Translations under genes and position numbers: made by a program
Notes under the pieces: model-generated
Seen by the model: only the letters and a program-made list of their open reading frames with translations
What the model was told of the DNA's origin: nothing
Databases searched by the model: none
Origin: Shewanella sp.
GTDB lineage: Bacteria > Pseudomonadota > Gammaproteobacteria > Enterobacterales > Shewanellaceae
Assembly: GCF_013214165.1 (NCBI RefSeq)
Contig: NZ_JABSSM010000037.1
Coordinates: 1-44,950, forward strand
DNA length: 44,950 nucleotides
Direction: 5' to 3'
Shown here: positions 29,575 to 40,066 of the stretch, piece after piece
Layout of the letters: every line of letters begins with the position of its first letter
Position numbering within the stretch: the stretch's first letter is position 1

Positions 29575-30666
29575 ATGGGTTTTAAATGTGGCATCGTAGG
29601 CCTGCCAAACGTAGGTAAATCAACGTTATTTAATGCGTTAACTAAAGCAGGCATCGAAGCGTCGAACTTTCCGTTTTGTACGATCGAACCCAACACTGGT
29701 GTCGTGCCTGTACCCGATTCTCGTCTCGATGCCTTAGCACAGATTGTTAATCCTGAGCGTGTAATGCCGACGACTATGGAGTTTGTCGACATTGCAGGTC
29801 TGGTTGCGGGTGCATCTAAAGGTGAAGGACTGGGCAATAAGTTCCTGGCGAATATCCGTGAAACCGATGCTATCGGTCACGTTGTACGTTGTTTCGAAGA
29901 TGAGAACATAGTGCATGTCGCTAATAAAATCTCACCAGCCGAAGATATCGAAGTGATCAACACTGAGCTCGCTTTGGCTGATCTGGATTCATGTGAGCGT
30001 GCCATTCATCGTCAGGCAAAGCGTGCTAAAGGTGGCGATCAAGAGGCTAAATTTGAAGTCTCTGTACTGGAGAAGATGCTTACTCCTTTAAACGAAGGCA
30101 CTATGTTACGTTCTTTAGACTTGTCAGTCGAAGAGAAAGCCGCGGTGGCTTACCTGAATTTCTTGACGCTAAAGCCCACCATGTATATCGCTAACGTGGC
30201 CGATGATGGTTTCGAAAACAATCCGCATCTAGATACTGTTCGTGAAATCGCAGCGAAAGAGAATGCGGTTGTCGTGGCTGTGTGCGCCTCGATTGAATCA
30301 GAGCTCGGAGAGATGGAACCTGAAGATCGCGACGAGTTTATGGCCGATCTTGGTTTGGAAGAGCCAGGTTTAGATCGTGTTATTCGTGCCGGTTACGATC
30401 TACTGACACTGCAAACATACTTCACTGCAGGTGTTAAAGAGGTTCGTGCCTGGACTGTAGCAATAGGTGCGACAGCACCACAAGCTGCCGGCGTGATCCA
30501 TACTGATTTCGAACGTGGCTTCATTCGTGCTCAAGTCATGTCTTATGACGACTTCATTACCTATAAAGGTGAGGCTGGCGCGAAAGAAGCTGGTAAGCTA
30601 AAGGTAGAAGGAAAATCTTATATAGTGAAAGATGGAGATGTGATGCATTTCCTCTTTAACGTATAA
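29575..30666 (+). CDS. ychF: Redox-regulated ATPase YchF (OLA1/Obg family)
   Basis: Universally conserved P-loop protein of the Obg group that prefers ATP and binds ribosomes. G1 is [10 protein letters not shown]3 [16 protein letters not shown], and the G4 position reads NVAD instead of NKxD, the change that gives ATP preference. A C-terminal TGS domain (ACT-like) starts near [15 protein letters not shown]. 363 residues, the standard length. AAAGGTAAAG precedes the ATG and a strong terminator follows at 30749. Confidence 0.97.
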   Translation: MGFKCGIVGLPNVGKSTLFNALTKAGIEASNFPFCTIEPNTGVVPVPDSRLDALAQIVNPERVMPTTMEFVDIAGLVAGASKGEGLGNKFLANIRETDAIGHVVRCFEDENIVHVANKISPAEDIEVINTELALADLDSCERAIHRQAKRAKGGDQEAKFEVSVLEKMLTPLNEGTMLRSLDLSVEEKAAVAYLNFLTLKPTMYIANVADDGFENNPHLDTVREIAAKENAVVVAVCASIESELGEMEPEDRDEFMADLGLEEPGLDRVIRAGYDLLTLQTYFTAGVKEVRAWTVAIGATAPQAAGVIHTDFERGFIRAQVMSYDDFITYKGEAGAKEAGKLKVEGKSYIVKDGDVMHFLFNV

Positions 30667-30748
30667 GACGCATAAGAAATTTCCCCCTATGGCTGTACTA
30701 ATTTTAGGACATGAAGCTTAATTTCATGGCTTAAGTTGGTGATGTAAT

Positions 30749-30780
30749 AAAGGCTCAATGGTATTCATTGGGCCTTTTTG
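30749..30780 (+). terminator. Terminator of pth-ychF
   Basis: AGGCTCAATG (30751-30760) pairs along its whole length with CATTGGGCCT (30766-30775), one pair being G-T, with a 5-base loop and a T run. Confidence 0.9.
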
Positions 30781-30915
30781 CTTTTAGGCTAGCGTTCTGT
30801 CGCGTCTGTTCGCTATCTCTATGGCGTTTAAGCGGCTATATTTGTGCATCTGCTGCTCAGTTTGCTGAAGTAATAGCCGAACGGTAGATTTAGTTTCAAT
30901 TAGCGAAAAAAGCGG

Positions 30916-30944
30916 TTGACCTCAATACGCTGAATAAGCATAAT
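30916..30944 (+). promoter_or_regulatory. Stringent-type tRNA operon promoter
   Basis: TTGACC at 30916-30921, 17 bases, CATAAT at 30939-30944, then the GC-rich discriminator ACGCCCCG typical of rRNA/tRNA promoters controlled by ppGpp. An A-rich stretch upstream could be an UP element. tRNA-Met begins 37 bases after the -10 element. Confidence 0.8.
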
Positions 30945-30981
30945 ACGCCCCGTTCCTCACCAAGAGGGACAGGTAAATAGT

Positions 30982-31058
30982 GGCAATATAGCTCAGCTGG
31001 TTAGAGCACAGCATTCATAATGCTGGGGTCGCAGGTTCAAGTCCCGCTATTGCTACCA
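30982..31058 (+). tRNA. tRNA-Met (CAT), elongator
   Basis: Seventy-seven bases with acceptor GGCAATA / TATTGCT, D arm AGCTCAGCTGGTTAGAGC, anticodon loop TTCATAA, T arm GCAGGTTCAAGTCCCGC-type and encoded CCA. It is an elongator form: the first acceptor pair is G-T/C type, not the mismatch of initiators. First gene of the operon, matching metT of E. coli. Confidence 0.96.
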
Positions 31059-31114
31059 TCTTTTCTCAGGATGTTAAACCGAGTCATCTATTCAAGATGT
31101 AAACTTGATGCAGT

Positions 31115-31155
31115 GCGGGAGTGGTGGTGTTGATATTAGGCACGCCAGATTTATC
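31115..31155 (+). pseudogene. tRNA-Leu 5'-half copy 1
   Basis: Starts GCGGGAGTGGTGGTGTTGA like the tRNA-Leu genes and continues through CACGCCAGATTTA, then diverges inside the anticodon loop (TAT in place of TAG) with no 3' half. D-arm region is altered (TGTTGATATTAG for GAATTGGTAG). Confidence 0.75.
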
Positions 31156-31197
31156 TTCCAGTCTGTCATCTATTCAAGATGAAAAATTGAAATCAGT

Positions 31198-31238
31198 GCG
31201 GGAGTGGTGGTGTTGATATTAGGCACGCCAGATTTATC
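31198..31238 (+). pseudogene. tRNA-Leu 5'-half copy 2
   Basis: Nearly identical to copy 1, 83 bases later, and 82 bases before the intact tRNA-Leu at 31280. The same altered D arm and loss of everything after the anticodon loop. Confidence 0.75.
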
Positions 31239-31279
31239 TCTCGGGCTTCATCTTAATCAGGATGTAAACTTGATGCAGT

Positions 31280-31364
<85 letters not shown>

Positions 31365-31458
31365 TTTATTTAAGATGGATTAATCTGTCTCTGACAGGTT
31401 TGTCGTCTCTGGATACTTAACCTATCCCATCTATTCAAGATGTAAAATTGAAATCAGT

Positions 31459-31570
<112 letters not shown>

Positions 31571-31619
31571 TTTATTAAAGGTTGTAGGCTGCTAGTCTGT
31601 AACTTAGTTAGAAATTTTT

Positions 31620-31694
31620 TGGGGTATCGCCAAGCGGTAAGGCACCGGGTTTTGATCTCGGCATCCCCAGGTTCGAATCCTGGTACCCCAGCCA
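31620..31694 (+). tRNA. tRNA-Gln (TTG)
   Basis: Seventy-five bases: acceptor TGGGGTA / TACCCCA, D arm CGCCAAGCGGTAAGGC, anticodon loop TTTTGAT (TTG), T arm CCCAG-GTTCGAAT-CCTGG, encoded CCA. Its T-A first acceptor pair is the usual glutamine identity feature. Single copy in this operon. Confidence 0.95.
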
Positions 31695-31809
31695 CTTTTA
31701 CATCTACTCAAGATGAAAACTAGAGGGTGAATTTGACTCGTGCTATATTTAGACAATAGGCGGGATTTAATTCCAAGACATCTTAATCAGGATGAAAACT
31801 TGATGCAGT

Positions 31810-31850
31810 CAGGGAGTGGTAGTGTTGAGATTAGACACGCCAGATTTAAC
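31810..31850 (+). pseudogene. tRNA-Leu 5'-half copy 3
   Basis: Begins CAGGGAGTGGTAGTGTTGA (two changes in the acceptor strand), continues to GACACGCCAGATTTAA and then diverges. It precedes the intact tRNA-Leu at 31908 by 98 bases with two hairpin motifs nearby. Confidence 0.7.
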
Positions 31851-31907
31851 TTTCTATATTGCCATCTTTATCAAGATGTAAAATAAGATGAAAAATAAAA
31901 TGTCAGT

Positions 31908-31992
<85 letters not shown>

Positions 31993-32081
31993 TTTTATAC
32001 ATGAAGGTCTGGTTAAACTGCTTTTATGTCTCAGATACATTTAAGGTGTCTCATCCTATTAAGATGTAAAACTGATGCAGT

Positions 32082-32121
32082 GCGGGAGTGGTGGTGTTGA
32101 TATTAGACACGCCAGATATAT
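32082..32121 (+). pseudogene. tRNA-Leu 5'-half copy 4
   Basis: Starts GCGGGAGTGGTGGTGTTGA, runs to GACACGCCAGATATA and diverges. Lies exactly 82 bases before the intact tRNA-Leu at 32164, the same spacing as copy 2 to tRNA-Leu copy 1. Confidence 0.75.
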
Positions 32122-32163
32122 CTTCTAGCCTGCCATCTATTCAAGATGTAAAACTGATGCAGT

Positions 32164-32248
<85 letters not shown>

Positions 32249-32342
32249 TTTATTTAAGATGGATTGATCTGTCTCTGACAGGTTTGTCGTCTCTGGATAC
32301 TTAACCTATCCCATCTATTCAAGATGTAAAATTGAAATCAGT

Positions 32343-32455
<113 letters not shown>

Positions 32456-32483
32456 CTTCTTATATAACGAACAGTTGAAACAG

Positions 32484-32512
32484 AAAAGCCTGTCTTTACG
32501 ACGGGCTTTTTT
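32484..32512 (+). terminator. Terminator of the tRNA operon
   Basis: An 11-bp stem (AAAAGCCTGTC at 32484-32494 with GACGGGCTTTT at 32500-32510, one T-G pair), 5-base loop and T-rich tail. Confidence 0.9.
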
Positions 32513-32544
32513 GTGTCTGGAATTTACTGGTTCAATCCTTGGGA

Positions 32545-32820
32545 TTTAATCAGGACGTAAACTGATGCCGTACGGGAATCCTCTGGTTTAGACAAAAACC
32601 TTTGCTACTCTGGTTTAGATAAAGTGGCATTCTTTATCGGAGATAGGCCAGATTTAGGTTCTGCTGCCGCAAGGGGTGACAAGTCACCTGACACAGTCCA
32701 AGCCTCTCTTCCTGTCTCCTGCCGCAAGGGGCTCTCTTGCCGTCCTACCTCTTAAAAACGAAAAGTCAACATCAAGCAAGCTGTCTTTTGGCAGGTTTTT
32801 TTATGTCAGGAGTTTACTGA
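32545..32820 (+). pseudogene. Decayed tRNA-Leu/terminator module
   Basis: Contains a degraded hairpin (TTTAATCAGGACG), a decayed acceptor start (GTACGGGAA), the recognisable string GGCCAGATTTAGGTTCTG then TGCCGCAAGGGGTGACA, fragments of the 3' end, and at about 32777-32820 a degraded copy of the operon terminator and its downstream TTTACTG sequence. This shows that the tRNA-plus-terminator block was duplicated as a unit and then decayed. Confidence 0.6.
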
Positions 32821-32829
32821 GTCGTTTGT

Positions 32830-32975
32830 TTGTAGACATCAAGATCAGATGTGAAACTTGAGGCTGTGGGTTTTGATATGAAGGATTGCGGTTTTAGTGT
32901 CGCTCTGGTGTGTGTGGAGGCTCTGTTTAGCCTGGGTAGGCGGCCCGATTTAGGTTTTGGAACATAGGGGTGGGG
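32830..32975 (+). pseudogene. Second, more decayed tRNA-Leu-like copy
   Basis: Has ATCAAGATCAGATGTGAAACTTGA like the leader, then GGGTAGGCGGCCCGATTTAGGTTTTGGAAC, which resembles the D-arm 3' side and anticodon arm of the tRNA-Leu units. Nothing usable remains of the 3' half. The rest of 32975-33160 shows no gene. Confidence 0.45.
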
Positions 32976-33163
32976 GATACCTTGTTTCGCTGACAGCAGC
33001 TTGTTAGCTCCGTTGAGTGCGAATTTTCGTGTTTAGTATAAGTGGATTTGGTTAAGCTAACTTGAAAACACCAATTTCTTGCCTCATCTCCTAGGCTATA
33101 GACAGTAGAGTTGAGCCTCATAAGAGATACCTATCTTTCAATATTTGACAAAATTGAGGGCAC

Positions 33164-33187
33164 AAAAAAGGCACTCCTAAGAGTGCC
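33164..33187 (-). terminator. Terminator of prs
   Basis: GGCACTC (33170-33176) and GAGTGCC (33181-33187) form a perfect stem with a CTAA loop; on the minus strand it is followed by TTTTTT. It ends the lolB-ispE-prs transcript. Confidence 0.88.
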
Positions 33188-33213
33188 TCCGAGCATTCAG
33201 TGCAAAATGCTGA

Positions 33214-34161
33214 CTAGTATTTAAACATCGCAGAGATGGACTCTTCGTTGCTCACACGGCGGATAGCTTCGGCCAGAAGTGCAGACATAGACAATTGAGT
33301 GACTTTATCCAGTGCCTCAATATCTTTGTTTAGCGGAATGGTGTCGGTAACGATAACTTCATCGATAACAGACTCGGCGATATTCTTAGCCGCATTACCC
33401 GAAAACACAGGGTGAGTCGCGTAAGCAAATACACGGTTTGCACCATGCTCTTTCAGGGCTTCGGCTGCCTTGCAAAGAGTGCCACCGGTATCGATCATAT
33501 CATCGACTATGATACAGTCACGACCTTGAACGTCACCTATGATGTGCATTACCTGAGCAACGTTAGCCTGTGGACGACGCTTATCGATAATGGCGAGATC
33601 AGAGTCATCCAGTAGTTTAGCAATAGCGCGGGCACGAACAACACCACCGATATCCGGAGAAACCACGACTGGGTTATCAAGATTCTTCGATAGCATATCT
33701 TCTAGCAACACAGGGCTACCAAAGACGTTATCGACAGGAACATCGAAGAAGCCCTGGATCTGTTCAGCATGCAGATCACAAGTTAACACGCGGTCAACTC
33801 CTACGCTTGATAGGAAGTCTGCGACAACTTTCGCTGTAATAGGGACTCGAGCGCTACGTACGCGACGGTCTTGACGAGCGTAACCGAAGTAAGGGATCAC
33901 AGCGGTAATTCGTCCGGCCGATGCACGACGTAATGCGTCGACCATCACGATAAGCTCCATCAAGTTATCGTTGGTCGGTGCACATGTAGATTGAATGATA
34001 AAGACATCCGCACCACGTACATTTTCGTTTATCTGGACACTGATTTCCCCGTCGCTGAACACGCCTACTGCTGCGTCTCCGAGTTTGCAGAATAGACGAT
34101 CGGCTATCTTCTTAGCGAGAGCAGGTGTTGCGTTACCAGCAAAAAGTTTAATGTCAGGCAC
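33214..34161 (-). CDS. prs: Ribose-phosphate pyrophosphokinase
   Basis: Makes PRPP from ribose 5-phosphate and ATP for nucleotide, histidine, tryptophan and NAD synthesis. I start at GTG 34161 ([13 protein letters not shown]) with GAGG 8 bases before it, giving 315 residues, identical in length to E. coli Prs; an ATG nine codons earlier is open but adds a non-conserved tail. The flexible catalytic loop [18 protein letters not shown] and the PRPP motif [14 protein letters not shown] are intact. The last gene of the lolB-ispE-prs unit, 72 bp after ispE. Confidence 0.96.
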   Translation of the reverse strand: MPDIKLFAGNATPALAKKIADRLFCKLGDAAVGVFSDGEISVQINENVRGADVFIIQSTCAPTNDNLMELIVMVDALRRASAGRITAVIPYFGYARQDRRVRSARVPITAKVVADFLSSVGVDRVLTCDLHAEQIQGFFDVPVDNVFGSPVLLEDMLSKNLDNPVVVSPDIGGVVRARAIAKLLDDSDLAIIDKRRPQANVAQVMHIIGDVQGRDCIIVDDMIDTGGTLCKAAEALKEHGANRVFAYATHPVFSGNAAKNIAESVIDEVIVTDTIPLNKDIEALDKVTQLSMSALLAEAIRRVSNEESISAMFKY

Positions 34162-34233
34162 TGTATGAACCTCAGGCGTATGCTTCATTTTTAGTGGCTG
34201 GAGTAAGATTAGCGCTACTCCAGAGTTTAGCCT

Positions 34234-35091
34234 CTATAGTCGAGTTAAATGCGACTCTAGGGGCGATATATTTGTCCCTTTAGCGACAAAACCTCGCATG
34301 TCCTTCGGCAATTTAGCCAGGACCTCTAAGGCTTGATGCTCTAGTTCGAATTGACCGAAAATACACGCTCCAGTTCCAGTCATTCTAGACGGCGCATATT
34401 CTATCAGCCAGCCCAAGGTGTTGGCAACTTGAGGGTAACGTTTAACGACGAAATTTTGGCAATCATTTTTCCATGGAGCACTCATCAAGGAGTCTAAGTC
34501 TAACTTAGGAGTGTTGCGGGTAAGTTGTGGATCTTGGAACACTGCTGCAGTGGAAACATGTACATAGGGTATTAGAATTAGGTACCAATATTCTGTCGGA
34601 GAAACGGGGACTAGTTTTTCGCCGACACCTTCGGCAAATGCTGATAAACCATTAATGAAAACAGGTACATCTGCACCAAGTTCTAAGCCCATAACCATCA
34701 GTTGAGTCTTAGATAATTGCGTGTTCCAGAGTGCATTTAATGCCACTAAAGTAGTGGCCGCATCGGACGAACCTCCCCCTATTCCTCCCCCCATAGGCAG
34801 GCGTTTATCAAGCCAAATTTCGGCGCCTTTTTCGCAGTTACAAAATTTCTGCAATGATTTTGCGGCTAAGAGAATTAAGTTATCGCAATCTGCGACAACC
34901 TTACTCATGTTCGAATGTAACGTTAACTCGGAAGATTGGGTGACTTTAAAGTCTAAATAGTCACAGTAGTCGACAAATTGAAACAGAGTCTGTAATTCAT
35001 GATAGCCATCATCACGTTGATTGTTGATGTGTAAAAAGAGGTTGAGTTTTGCCGGAGCTGGCCAACCTAGTGATAAGTTCGTGTCCGTCAT
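34234..35091 (-). CDS. ispE: 4-diphosphocytidyl-2-C-methyl-D-erythritol kinase
   Basis: GHMP-family kinase of the MEP isoprenoid pathway. The ATP-binding motif [17 protein letters not shown] is complete, the N-terminal [11 protein letters not shown] has the substrate Lys/Asn, and TGTGACIFG forms the third GHMP motif. 285 residues, standard. Its ATG directly follows the lolB stop (no gap). Confidence 0.96.
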   Translation of the reverse strand: MTDTNLSLGWPAPAKLNLFLHINNQRDDGYHELQTLFQFVDYCDYLDFKVTQSSELTLHSNMSKVVADCDNLILLAAKSLQKFCNCEKGAEIWLDKRLPMGGGIGGGSSDAATTLVALNALWNTQLSKTQLMVMGLELGADVPVFINGLSAFAEGVGEKLVPVSPTEYWYLILIPYVHVSTAAVFQDPQLTRNTPKLDLDSLMSAPWKNDCQNFVVKRYPQVANTLGWLIEYAPSRMTGTGACIFGQFELEHQALEVLAKLPKDMRGFVAKGTNISPLESHLTRL

Positions 35092-35763
35092 CTAGCGTGT
35101 GCTCGCATTCATTGGTGTGTTTTTTCTAACGTGATTTGTCGTGGGGGCTTGCTCACTATTAGCGAGTGCTTGCCACTCATTGACCTGTATTTTGAGTCGC
35201 AGATCACCTCTTTTCAATTGCAATAACCTAGGGACCTGAGCACCACTCTGATGTTGCCACGTGAGGAACTCGACCCGCCACGGAGGCCTCTCTAATGGCG
35301 TAAATAAGCTTACTGGCCTATTCTTTTTATCAAATGAGCTGACTTCATCATCCGGCGATACTTGGCCCGTTATCCATAGCGGTAAAGCGTTGACCGGGAT
35401 AGACCAGCCTGTGACCCTGGTTAGCAACTGCTGAGCATCATGGTGCTCATATGTTTTTCCGTCGACCTCTAAGCGTGTCATGCCATGTTCGGTGATTAAG
35501 GACAAAACGGTTGTACCAAGCATAGTGGTGAGTTTAAGTTCACTTTTTGTCTGGGTATGCAGCCAGTATAAATTAGTGCTGAAACTATCCTTGGGTGTTT
35601 TGACTGCAAGCTTGCCTCGCATCTCCCAAGCCTTAGCTTGAGACACTGTATCGACTTGTATTGGGACCAAGTTCGTTGGAGTCGTGGTACATGCCGATAG
35701 CAAACTTAGGCTCAGGAGCAGCAAAAGGAGAGGCGTTTTTGTGATGTAGCTCAAATTATTCAT
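35092..35763 (-). CDS. lolB: Outer-membrane lipoprotein receptor LolB
   Basis: Receives lipoproteins from LolA and inserts them in the outer membrane. The signal ends in lipobox LLSA-C (Cys at about residue 25), followed by the mature TTTPTNL and the family's WEMRGKLAVKTPKDSFSTNLYW barrel start. At 223 residues it carries a polar C-terminal tail of about 20 residues (from EQAPTTNHV) beyond the usual end. First gene of lolB-ispE-prs and divergent from hemA. Confidence 0.92.
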   Translation of the reverse strand: MNNLSYITKTPLLLLLLSLSLLSACTTTPTNLVPIQVDTVSQAKAWEMRGKLAVKTPKDSFSTNLYWLHTQTKSELKLTTMLGTTVLSLITEHGMTRLEVDGKTYEHHDAQQLLTRVTGWSIPVNALPLWITGQVSPDDEVSSFDKKNRPVSLFTPLERPPWRVEFLTWQHQSGAQVPRLLQLKRGDLRLKIQVNEWQALANSEQAPTTNHVRKNTPMNASTR

Positions 35764-36031
35764 CTATGGCTGATAATGAGGCTCTCTATGATACGAAGGC
35801 GTGTTAAGAATACCAGTCTTAAATGAGAAAATCGCTGTATGTCCTGTCGCACTTAGGTATCAAACAGGCCTATCATTATTCTTCACAGTGAAAACAGCCA
35901 GCTTAAATTGGATAAATGGATAAGAACTGAGATTATTATTCGGTTTTGTTAAGCATATTCTGTTTTTAGTTCATTCAATTAAGTAGAATGTCCGACAATA
36001 AATGAGATGCCAAGAGATCAAAACGAGTCAG

Positions 36032-37282
36032 ATGAGCCTTGTAGCAATCGGTATTAATCACAAAACAGCCACGGTTGACCTGCGTGAAAAGGTCGCGTTC
36101 TCACCAGATAACATTCATGAAGCCATGAAGAGTCTGGCGAGGCTTACCAAGACCGGTGAAGCTGTGATAATTTCAACCTGTAACCGCACTGAGCTGTATA
36201 CCAATACCGCAGATGAAGCGGAGGTCGTGCGTTGGCTGGAAGAGTATCACCAACTTTCCCACGAGGAGGTTGAGTCGTGCCTATACAAGTACCATGGTCA
36301 AGCCGTGGTGCAGCACTTGATGCGTGTCTCATCGGGATTAGATTCACTGATCCTTGGTGAACCGCAAATCTTAGGTCAGGTAAAGCAATCTTTTGCTAAG
36401 GCAAGAGAGGCTGGAACAGTCGCTATCACCATGGACCGCATGTTTCAGAATACTTTCTCGGTCGCCAAGAGGGTCAGAACTGAAACCGAGATTGGTGCCG
36501 CAGCCGTGTCAGTGGCATTTGCCGCCGTTAGCATGGCTAAGCATATCTTCTCTGCACTGAGCGCGACCCAAGTCCTGCTGATCGGAGCCGGTGAGACAAT
36601 TGAACTGGTTGCCAGGCACTTAAAAGATAATGGTGTTGATTCTATGGTTGTGGCAAATCGTACCCTCTCACGTGCCGAAGGTATGTGTAAGGAGTTCGGT
36701 GCGACGGCGATCACACTCGAGCAGATCCCTGATTTTCTCCCTCAGGCCGATATCGTGATATCATCTACCGCGAGTCCATTACCGATACTCGGTAAAGGCA
36801 TGGTAGAAAAAGCGCTGAAGCAGCGTCGTCATCAGCCTATGTTATTGGTTGATATCGCAGTTCCTCGTGATATTGAAGCCGAGGTGGCCGACCTTGACGA
36901 TGCTTTCCTCTACACAGTGGATGACCTGCAAAGCATCATAGAACAGAATATGGCCTCAAGAAGAGAGGCTGCCGAGCAAGCTGAGATAATTGCAGAAGAA
37001 GAGTCACATCTTTTCATGGAGTGGGTCCGCTCATTAGAGTCGGTAGACAGCATCCGTGAGTATCGCAGCCAAAGTATGGCGATAAAAGATGAGTTAGTTG
37101 AGCGAGCGATCAAAAAATTAGCCCAAGGTGGAGATAGCGAACAACTGCTACTCGAACTCGCCAATAAGTTAACTAATAAATTGATCCATGCACCAACTCG
37201 AGCCTTGACTGCTGCTAGCCGTCAAGGCGATCTTAATAGCATTGGCCAGCTTAGAACTGCGCTCGGATTAGATAAAAACTAA
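36032..37282 (+). CDS. hemA: Glutamyl-tRNA reductase
   Basis: First committed enzyme of C5 tetrapyrrole synthesis: reduces Glu-tRNA to glutamate-1-semialdehyde. I start at ATG 36032 ([13 protein letters not shown], 416 residues), as in E. coli (418); an ATG ten codons earlier has no ribosome-binding site. The nucleophile is C50 in [11 protein letters not shown]; the NADPH site is [17 protein letters not shown] and the C-terminal dimerisation helix follows. 13 bp before prfA. Confidence 0.96.
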   Translation: MSLVAIGINHKTATVDLREKVAFSPDNIHEAMKSLARLTKTGEAVIISTCNRTELYTNTADEAEVVRWLEEYHQLSHEEVESCLYKYHGQAVVQHLMRVSSGLDSLILGEPQILGQVKQSFAKAREAGTVAITMDRMFQNTFSVAKRVRTETEIGAAAVSVAFAAVSMAKHIFSALSATQVLLIGAGETIELVARHLKDNGVDSMVVANRTLSRAEGMCKEFGATAITLEQIPDFLPQADIVISSTASPLPILGKGMVEKALKQRRHQPMLLVDIAVPRDIEAEVADLDDAFLYTVDDLQSIIEQNMASRREAAEQAEIIAEEESHLFMEWVRSLESVDSIREYRSQSMAIKDELVERAIKKLAQGGDSEQLLLELANKLTNKLIHAPTRALTAASRQGDLNSIGQLRTALGLDKN

Positions 37283-37295
37283 GGTTAACGTTTTA

Positions 37296-38381
37296 ATGAA
37301 GGATAGTGTTATCCGCAAGCTTGAAGGCTTGCTTGAGCGTAATGAAGAAGTATTGGCTCTGTTGAGCGATCCTGGCATTATTGCAGATCAGACGCGCTTT
37401 CGTGCACTCTCGAAAGAATATTCGCAGCTTGAAGATGTCGTTGCAGCTTTTAAAGCATTTCAACAGGCGAGTGAAGATCATGAAGGTGCCAAAGAGATGT
37501 TGGCAGAGAATGATCCCGAGCTCAAAGAGATGGCTCAAGAAGAGTTCAAAGAGACAAAAGCTGTTATTGAAAAGCTTGAAGATGAAATTCAAATCTTACT
37601 GCTTCCTAAAGATCCGAAAGACGATAACAATGCCTTCGTTGAAATTCGTGCGGGCGCGGGTGGTGATGAAGCGGCTATTTTTGCCGGTGATCTATACCGC
37701 ATGTACAGTCGATATTTCGAATCTAATCGTTGGCAGACAGAGATAATGAATGCTAACGAGGGAGAGCATGGCGGCTTTAAAGAGATCATCATCAAAGTAA
37801 GTGGTGAAGGTGTATACGGTAAGTTGAAGTTCGAGTCCGGCGGACATAGAGTTCAGCGCGTACCAGAAACAGAGTCACAAGGCCGTGTTCATACCTCAGC
37901 ATGTACCGTTGTTATTTTGCCTGAAGTTCCTGAAGCAGAAGCCATTGAAATAAATAAGGGCGATCTGAAAGTCGATACTTTCAGAGCATCGGGCGCCGGT
38001 GGACAGCACGTCAACAAAACTGATTCAGCAATCCGTCTTACTCACATACCATCGGGTATTGTGGTTGAATGCCAAGATCAACGTTCACAACATAAGAACC
38101 GTGCACAGGCCATGAGCGTGCTCACAGCCCGTATTCAAGCGGTTGAAGATGAGAAGCGTCGTAGCGTCGAAGAGACCACACGCCGCAACTTAGTTGGTAG
38201 TGGCGATCGATCCGAGCGTATTCGTACCTATAACTTCCCCCAGGGACGCGTCAGCGATCATCGAATCAACCTGACTCTCTATCGTCTCAATGAGATCATG
38301 GAAGGTGAATTGGATGCGTTGATCGTTCCCTTGATGCAAGAAAACCAAGCCGATTTGTTAGCGGCCTTGTCTGAAGGGTGA
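37296..38381 (+). CDS. prfA: Peptide chain release factor 1
   Basis: Ends translation at UAA and UAG. The stop-codon recognition tripeptide is PET ([10 protein letters not shown]), one of the RF1 forms, and the catalytic GGQ lies in [17 protein letters not shown]. 361 residues, the usual length. Second gene of hemA-prfA-prmC; its GGQ glutamine is the substrate of the next gene product. Confidence 0.97.
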   Translation: MKDSVIRKLEGLLERNEEVLALLSDPGIIADQTRFRALSKEYSQLEDVVAAFKAFQQASEDHEGAKEMLAENDPELKEMAQEEFKETKAVIEKLEDEIQILLLPKDPKDDNNAFVEIRAGAGGDEAAIFAGDLYRMYSRYFESNRWQTEIMNANEGEHGGFKEIIIKVSGEGVYGKLKFESGGHRVQRVPETESQGRVHTSACTVVILPEVPEAEAIEINKGDLKVDTFRASGAGGQHVNKTDSAIRLTHIPSGIVVECQDQRSQHKNRAQAMSVLTARIQAVEDEKRRSVEETTRRNLVGSGDRSERIRTYNFPQGRVSDHRINLTLYRLNEIMEGELDALIVPLMQENQADLLAALSEG

Positions 38382-38439
38382 TCCTCTAGATCTCCCTCCA
38401 CTTAACGCGCTTGATTAAGCATCAAACTAAGGAAATCCC

Positions 38440-39282
38440 TTGCACCAGACTCTAGCTGGAGCCCTAGATTGGGCTTCACCCCAATTGGTCGATGTCTCAG
38501 ATACACCTAAGCTTGATGCAGAGGTGATGTTACTCTACATCATTCATAAACAGCGTGGTTACTTGTATACCTGGCCCGATGAACGTCTAACATCGGATCA
38601 GGTTGTCGATTACACCAAGATGGTCCAACGTCGTGTGCTGGGGACTCCCATCGCACACATCGTTGGTGAAAGAGAGTTTTGGTCTCTGCCGTTCATGGTT
38701 AATCCAACGACACTTATTCCGCGTCCTGACACAGAAATTCTCGTAGAAACCGCGTTAAATCTTCCACTGGCAGAAAATGCACAGGTGTTGGATTTAGGCA
38801 CAGGAACCGGCGCTATTGCACTCTCCTTAGCTTATGAGAAAAAAGAGTGGCAGATCACCGCTGTCGATAAGATCATTGAGGCGGTGGCACTGGCAAAAGC
38901 GAATAGAGAGCATCTCAAGCTACAACAGGTCGAGATCATCCAGAGTGACTGGTTTGATTCGGTAACCTGTTATGACTTTAATCTCATCGTTTCAAATCCG
39001 CCTTATATCGATGAGACTGATGTGCATCTGGATCAAGGTGATGTCAGGTTTGAGCCTCAGAGCGCACTGACTGCGGGTGAAGCGGGCTTTGCCGATCTTT
39101 ATCATATAGCATCGAGTGCTCGAGACTATTTAGCCCCCGGCGGTTACCTTCTGCTGGAACATGGCTATCAACAAGCCATAGAGCTCAGGAAAAAGATGAT
39201 CGAACTTGGCTACGAGAACGTCGCAACCGTTCGAGATTTTGGTAGTAATGACAGATGTACCTTAGGCCGATACCCAAGGTAA
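38440..39282 (+). CDS. prmC: Release factor glutamine methyltransferase
   Basis: Methylates the GGQ glutamine of RF1 and RF2 with S-adenosylmethionine. The AdoMet motif is VLDLGTGTGAIALSLA, and the glutamine-binding NPPY motif is in IVSNPPYIDE. The start is TTG at 38440 with AAGGA 6 bases upstream; 280 residues is normal. Last gene of the operon; no clear terminator follows and the repeat zone begins within 10 bp. Confidence 0.95.
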   Translation: MHQTLAGALDWASPQLVDVSDTPKLDAEVMLLYIIHKQRGYLYTWPDERLTSDQVVDYTKMVQRRVLGTPIAHIVGEREFWSLPFMVNPTTLIPRPDTEILVETALNLPLAENAQVLDLGTGTGAIALSLAYEKKEWQITAVDKIIEAVALAKANREHLKLQQVEIIQSDWFDSVTCYDFNLIVSNPPYIDETDVHLDQGDVRFEPQSALTAGEAGFADLYHIASSARDYLAPGGYLLLEHGYQQAIELRKKMIELGYENVATVRDFGSNDRCTLGRYPR

Positions 39283-39290
39283 TTCTTAGG

Positions 39291-39600
39291 GCTTCGAATG
39301 AAGCCTGATTACATTCTGGTTTAGCTTCTAACTATTTTGTTGTTGGATAGTATTTTGAAGGCCATAACTTCATGGTTACCTACCGCCTGGCCGGCGAGGC
39401 ATGTGCAGATGCTTCTGCGAGACGGTGAATATGGCGCAGACATGCGCTTATGAACGAGAGGCACGGATGCCGAACTGGCCCTTAGATAGGATATCATTCA
39501 AGCACATCCGTGTGGGCTCTGCCAAAACGTCCATGTTTTGGAAGCTCGCAGCCGCATCTGCACCCGTTTATTTGTCTCTTCGATTTGGATTTTGTTGGTG
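39291..39600 (+). repeat. Interspersed repeat, copy 1
   Basis: Shares with copies 2 and 3 the opening TTCGAATGAAGCCTGATTAC (variant), TCGCCTGGCCGGCGAGG-type block, GTGCAGAT..CTTCTGCGAGACG, a central hairpin (CCAAAAC 39522-39528 / GTTTTGG 39535-39541) and AAGCTCGCAGCCGCATCTGCACC. It holds an extra ~76 bp between GAGACG and the hairpin, itself with an inverted repeat CACGGATG / CATCCGTG. Confidence 0.8.
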
Positions 39601-39669
39601 GGTAGCTAACTCAGAAATGCCCCAAATCTTGCTAGGCTTGGAATTAAGTTGGATAACAATTCAATACTC

Positions 39670-39705
39670 GTCATTCCCGCAATGCTTGTGGGCGGGAATC
39701 CAGCC
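39670..39705 (+). repeat. REP-like palindrome 1
   Basis: GTCATTCCCGCAATGCTTGT followed by GGGCGGGAATCCAGCC: TTCCCGC pairs with GCGGGAA. This is the general form of short palindromes scattered in many gamma-proteobacterial genomes. Confidence 0.7.
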
Positions 39706-39716
39706 TTTTTACTAGC

Positions 39717-39925
39717 CTTGGAATGAAGGCTGGTTACATTTTTGGGTTAGCTTCTGGCTGAGTTTATATTGGGAAGTGTGTTTATAATTTTTGCTTCATG
39801 GTTATCTATCGCCTGCAGCGAGCTTATGTGTAGATACTTCTGCGAGACGCTGCAAGTCCATCCATGGAAGCTCTGCGGTTTCATCCCTGAAACCGAAGCT
39901 CGCAGCCGCATCCACACCTGTTCTT
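39717..39925 (+). repeat. Interspersed repeat, copy 2
   Basis: Begins CTTGGAATGAAGGCTGGTTA; central hairpin GGTTTC (39877-39882) / GAAACC (39889-39894) with loop ATCCCT, then GAAGCTCGCAGCCGCATCCA. Exactly 350 bp before copy 3. Confidence 0.8.
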
Positions 39926-40066
39926 ACAAGCAAAGAGTAAGCTAGTGGGTCTCTTGGATTTAACTTTGCTAATTGTCGATAGTAGCTCTATAGCTCGTTT
40001 TTCTCGCAATTAACATTCGTCTTCCCGCAATGCTTGTGGGCGGGGATCCAGACCCTTTTGACTAGC
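39926..40066. repeat. Spacer with second REP-like palindrome
   Basis: Holds CGTCTTCCCGCAATGCTTGT then GGGCGGGGATCCAG near 40019-40053, a diverged partner of the palindrome at 39670, placed at the same distance before the next repeat copy. No gene. Confidence 0.6.

Noticed and set aside
32676..32861. Plus-strand 61-codon frame after the tRNA terminator
   Set aside because: Runs over decayed tRNA modules and a terminator copy; no coding signal.
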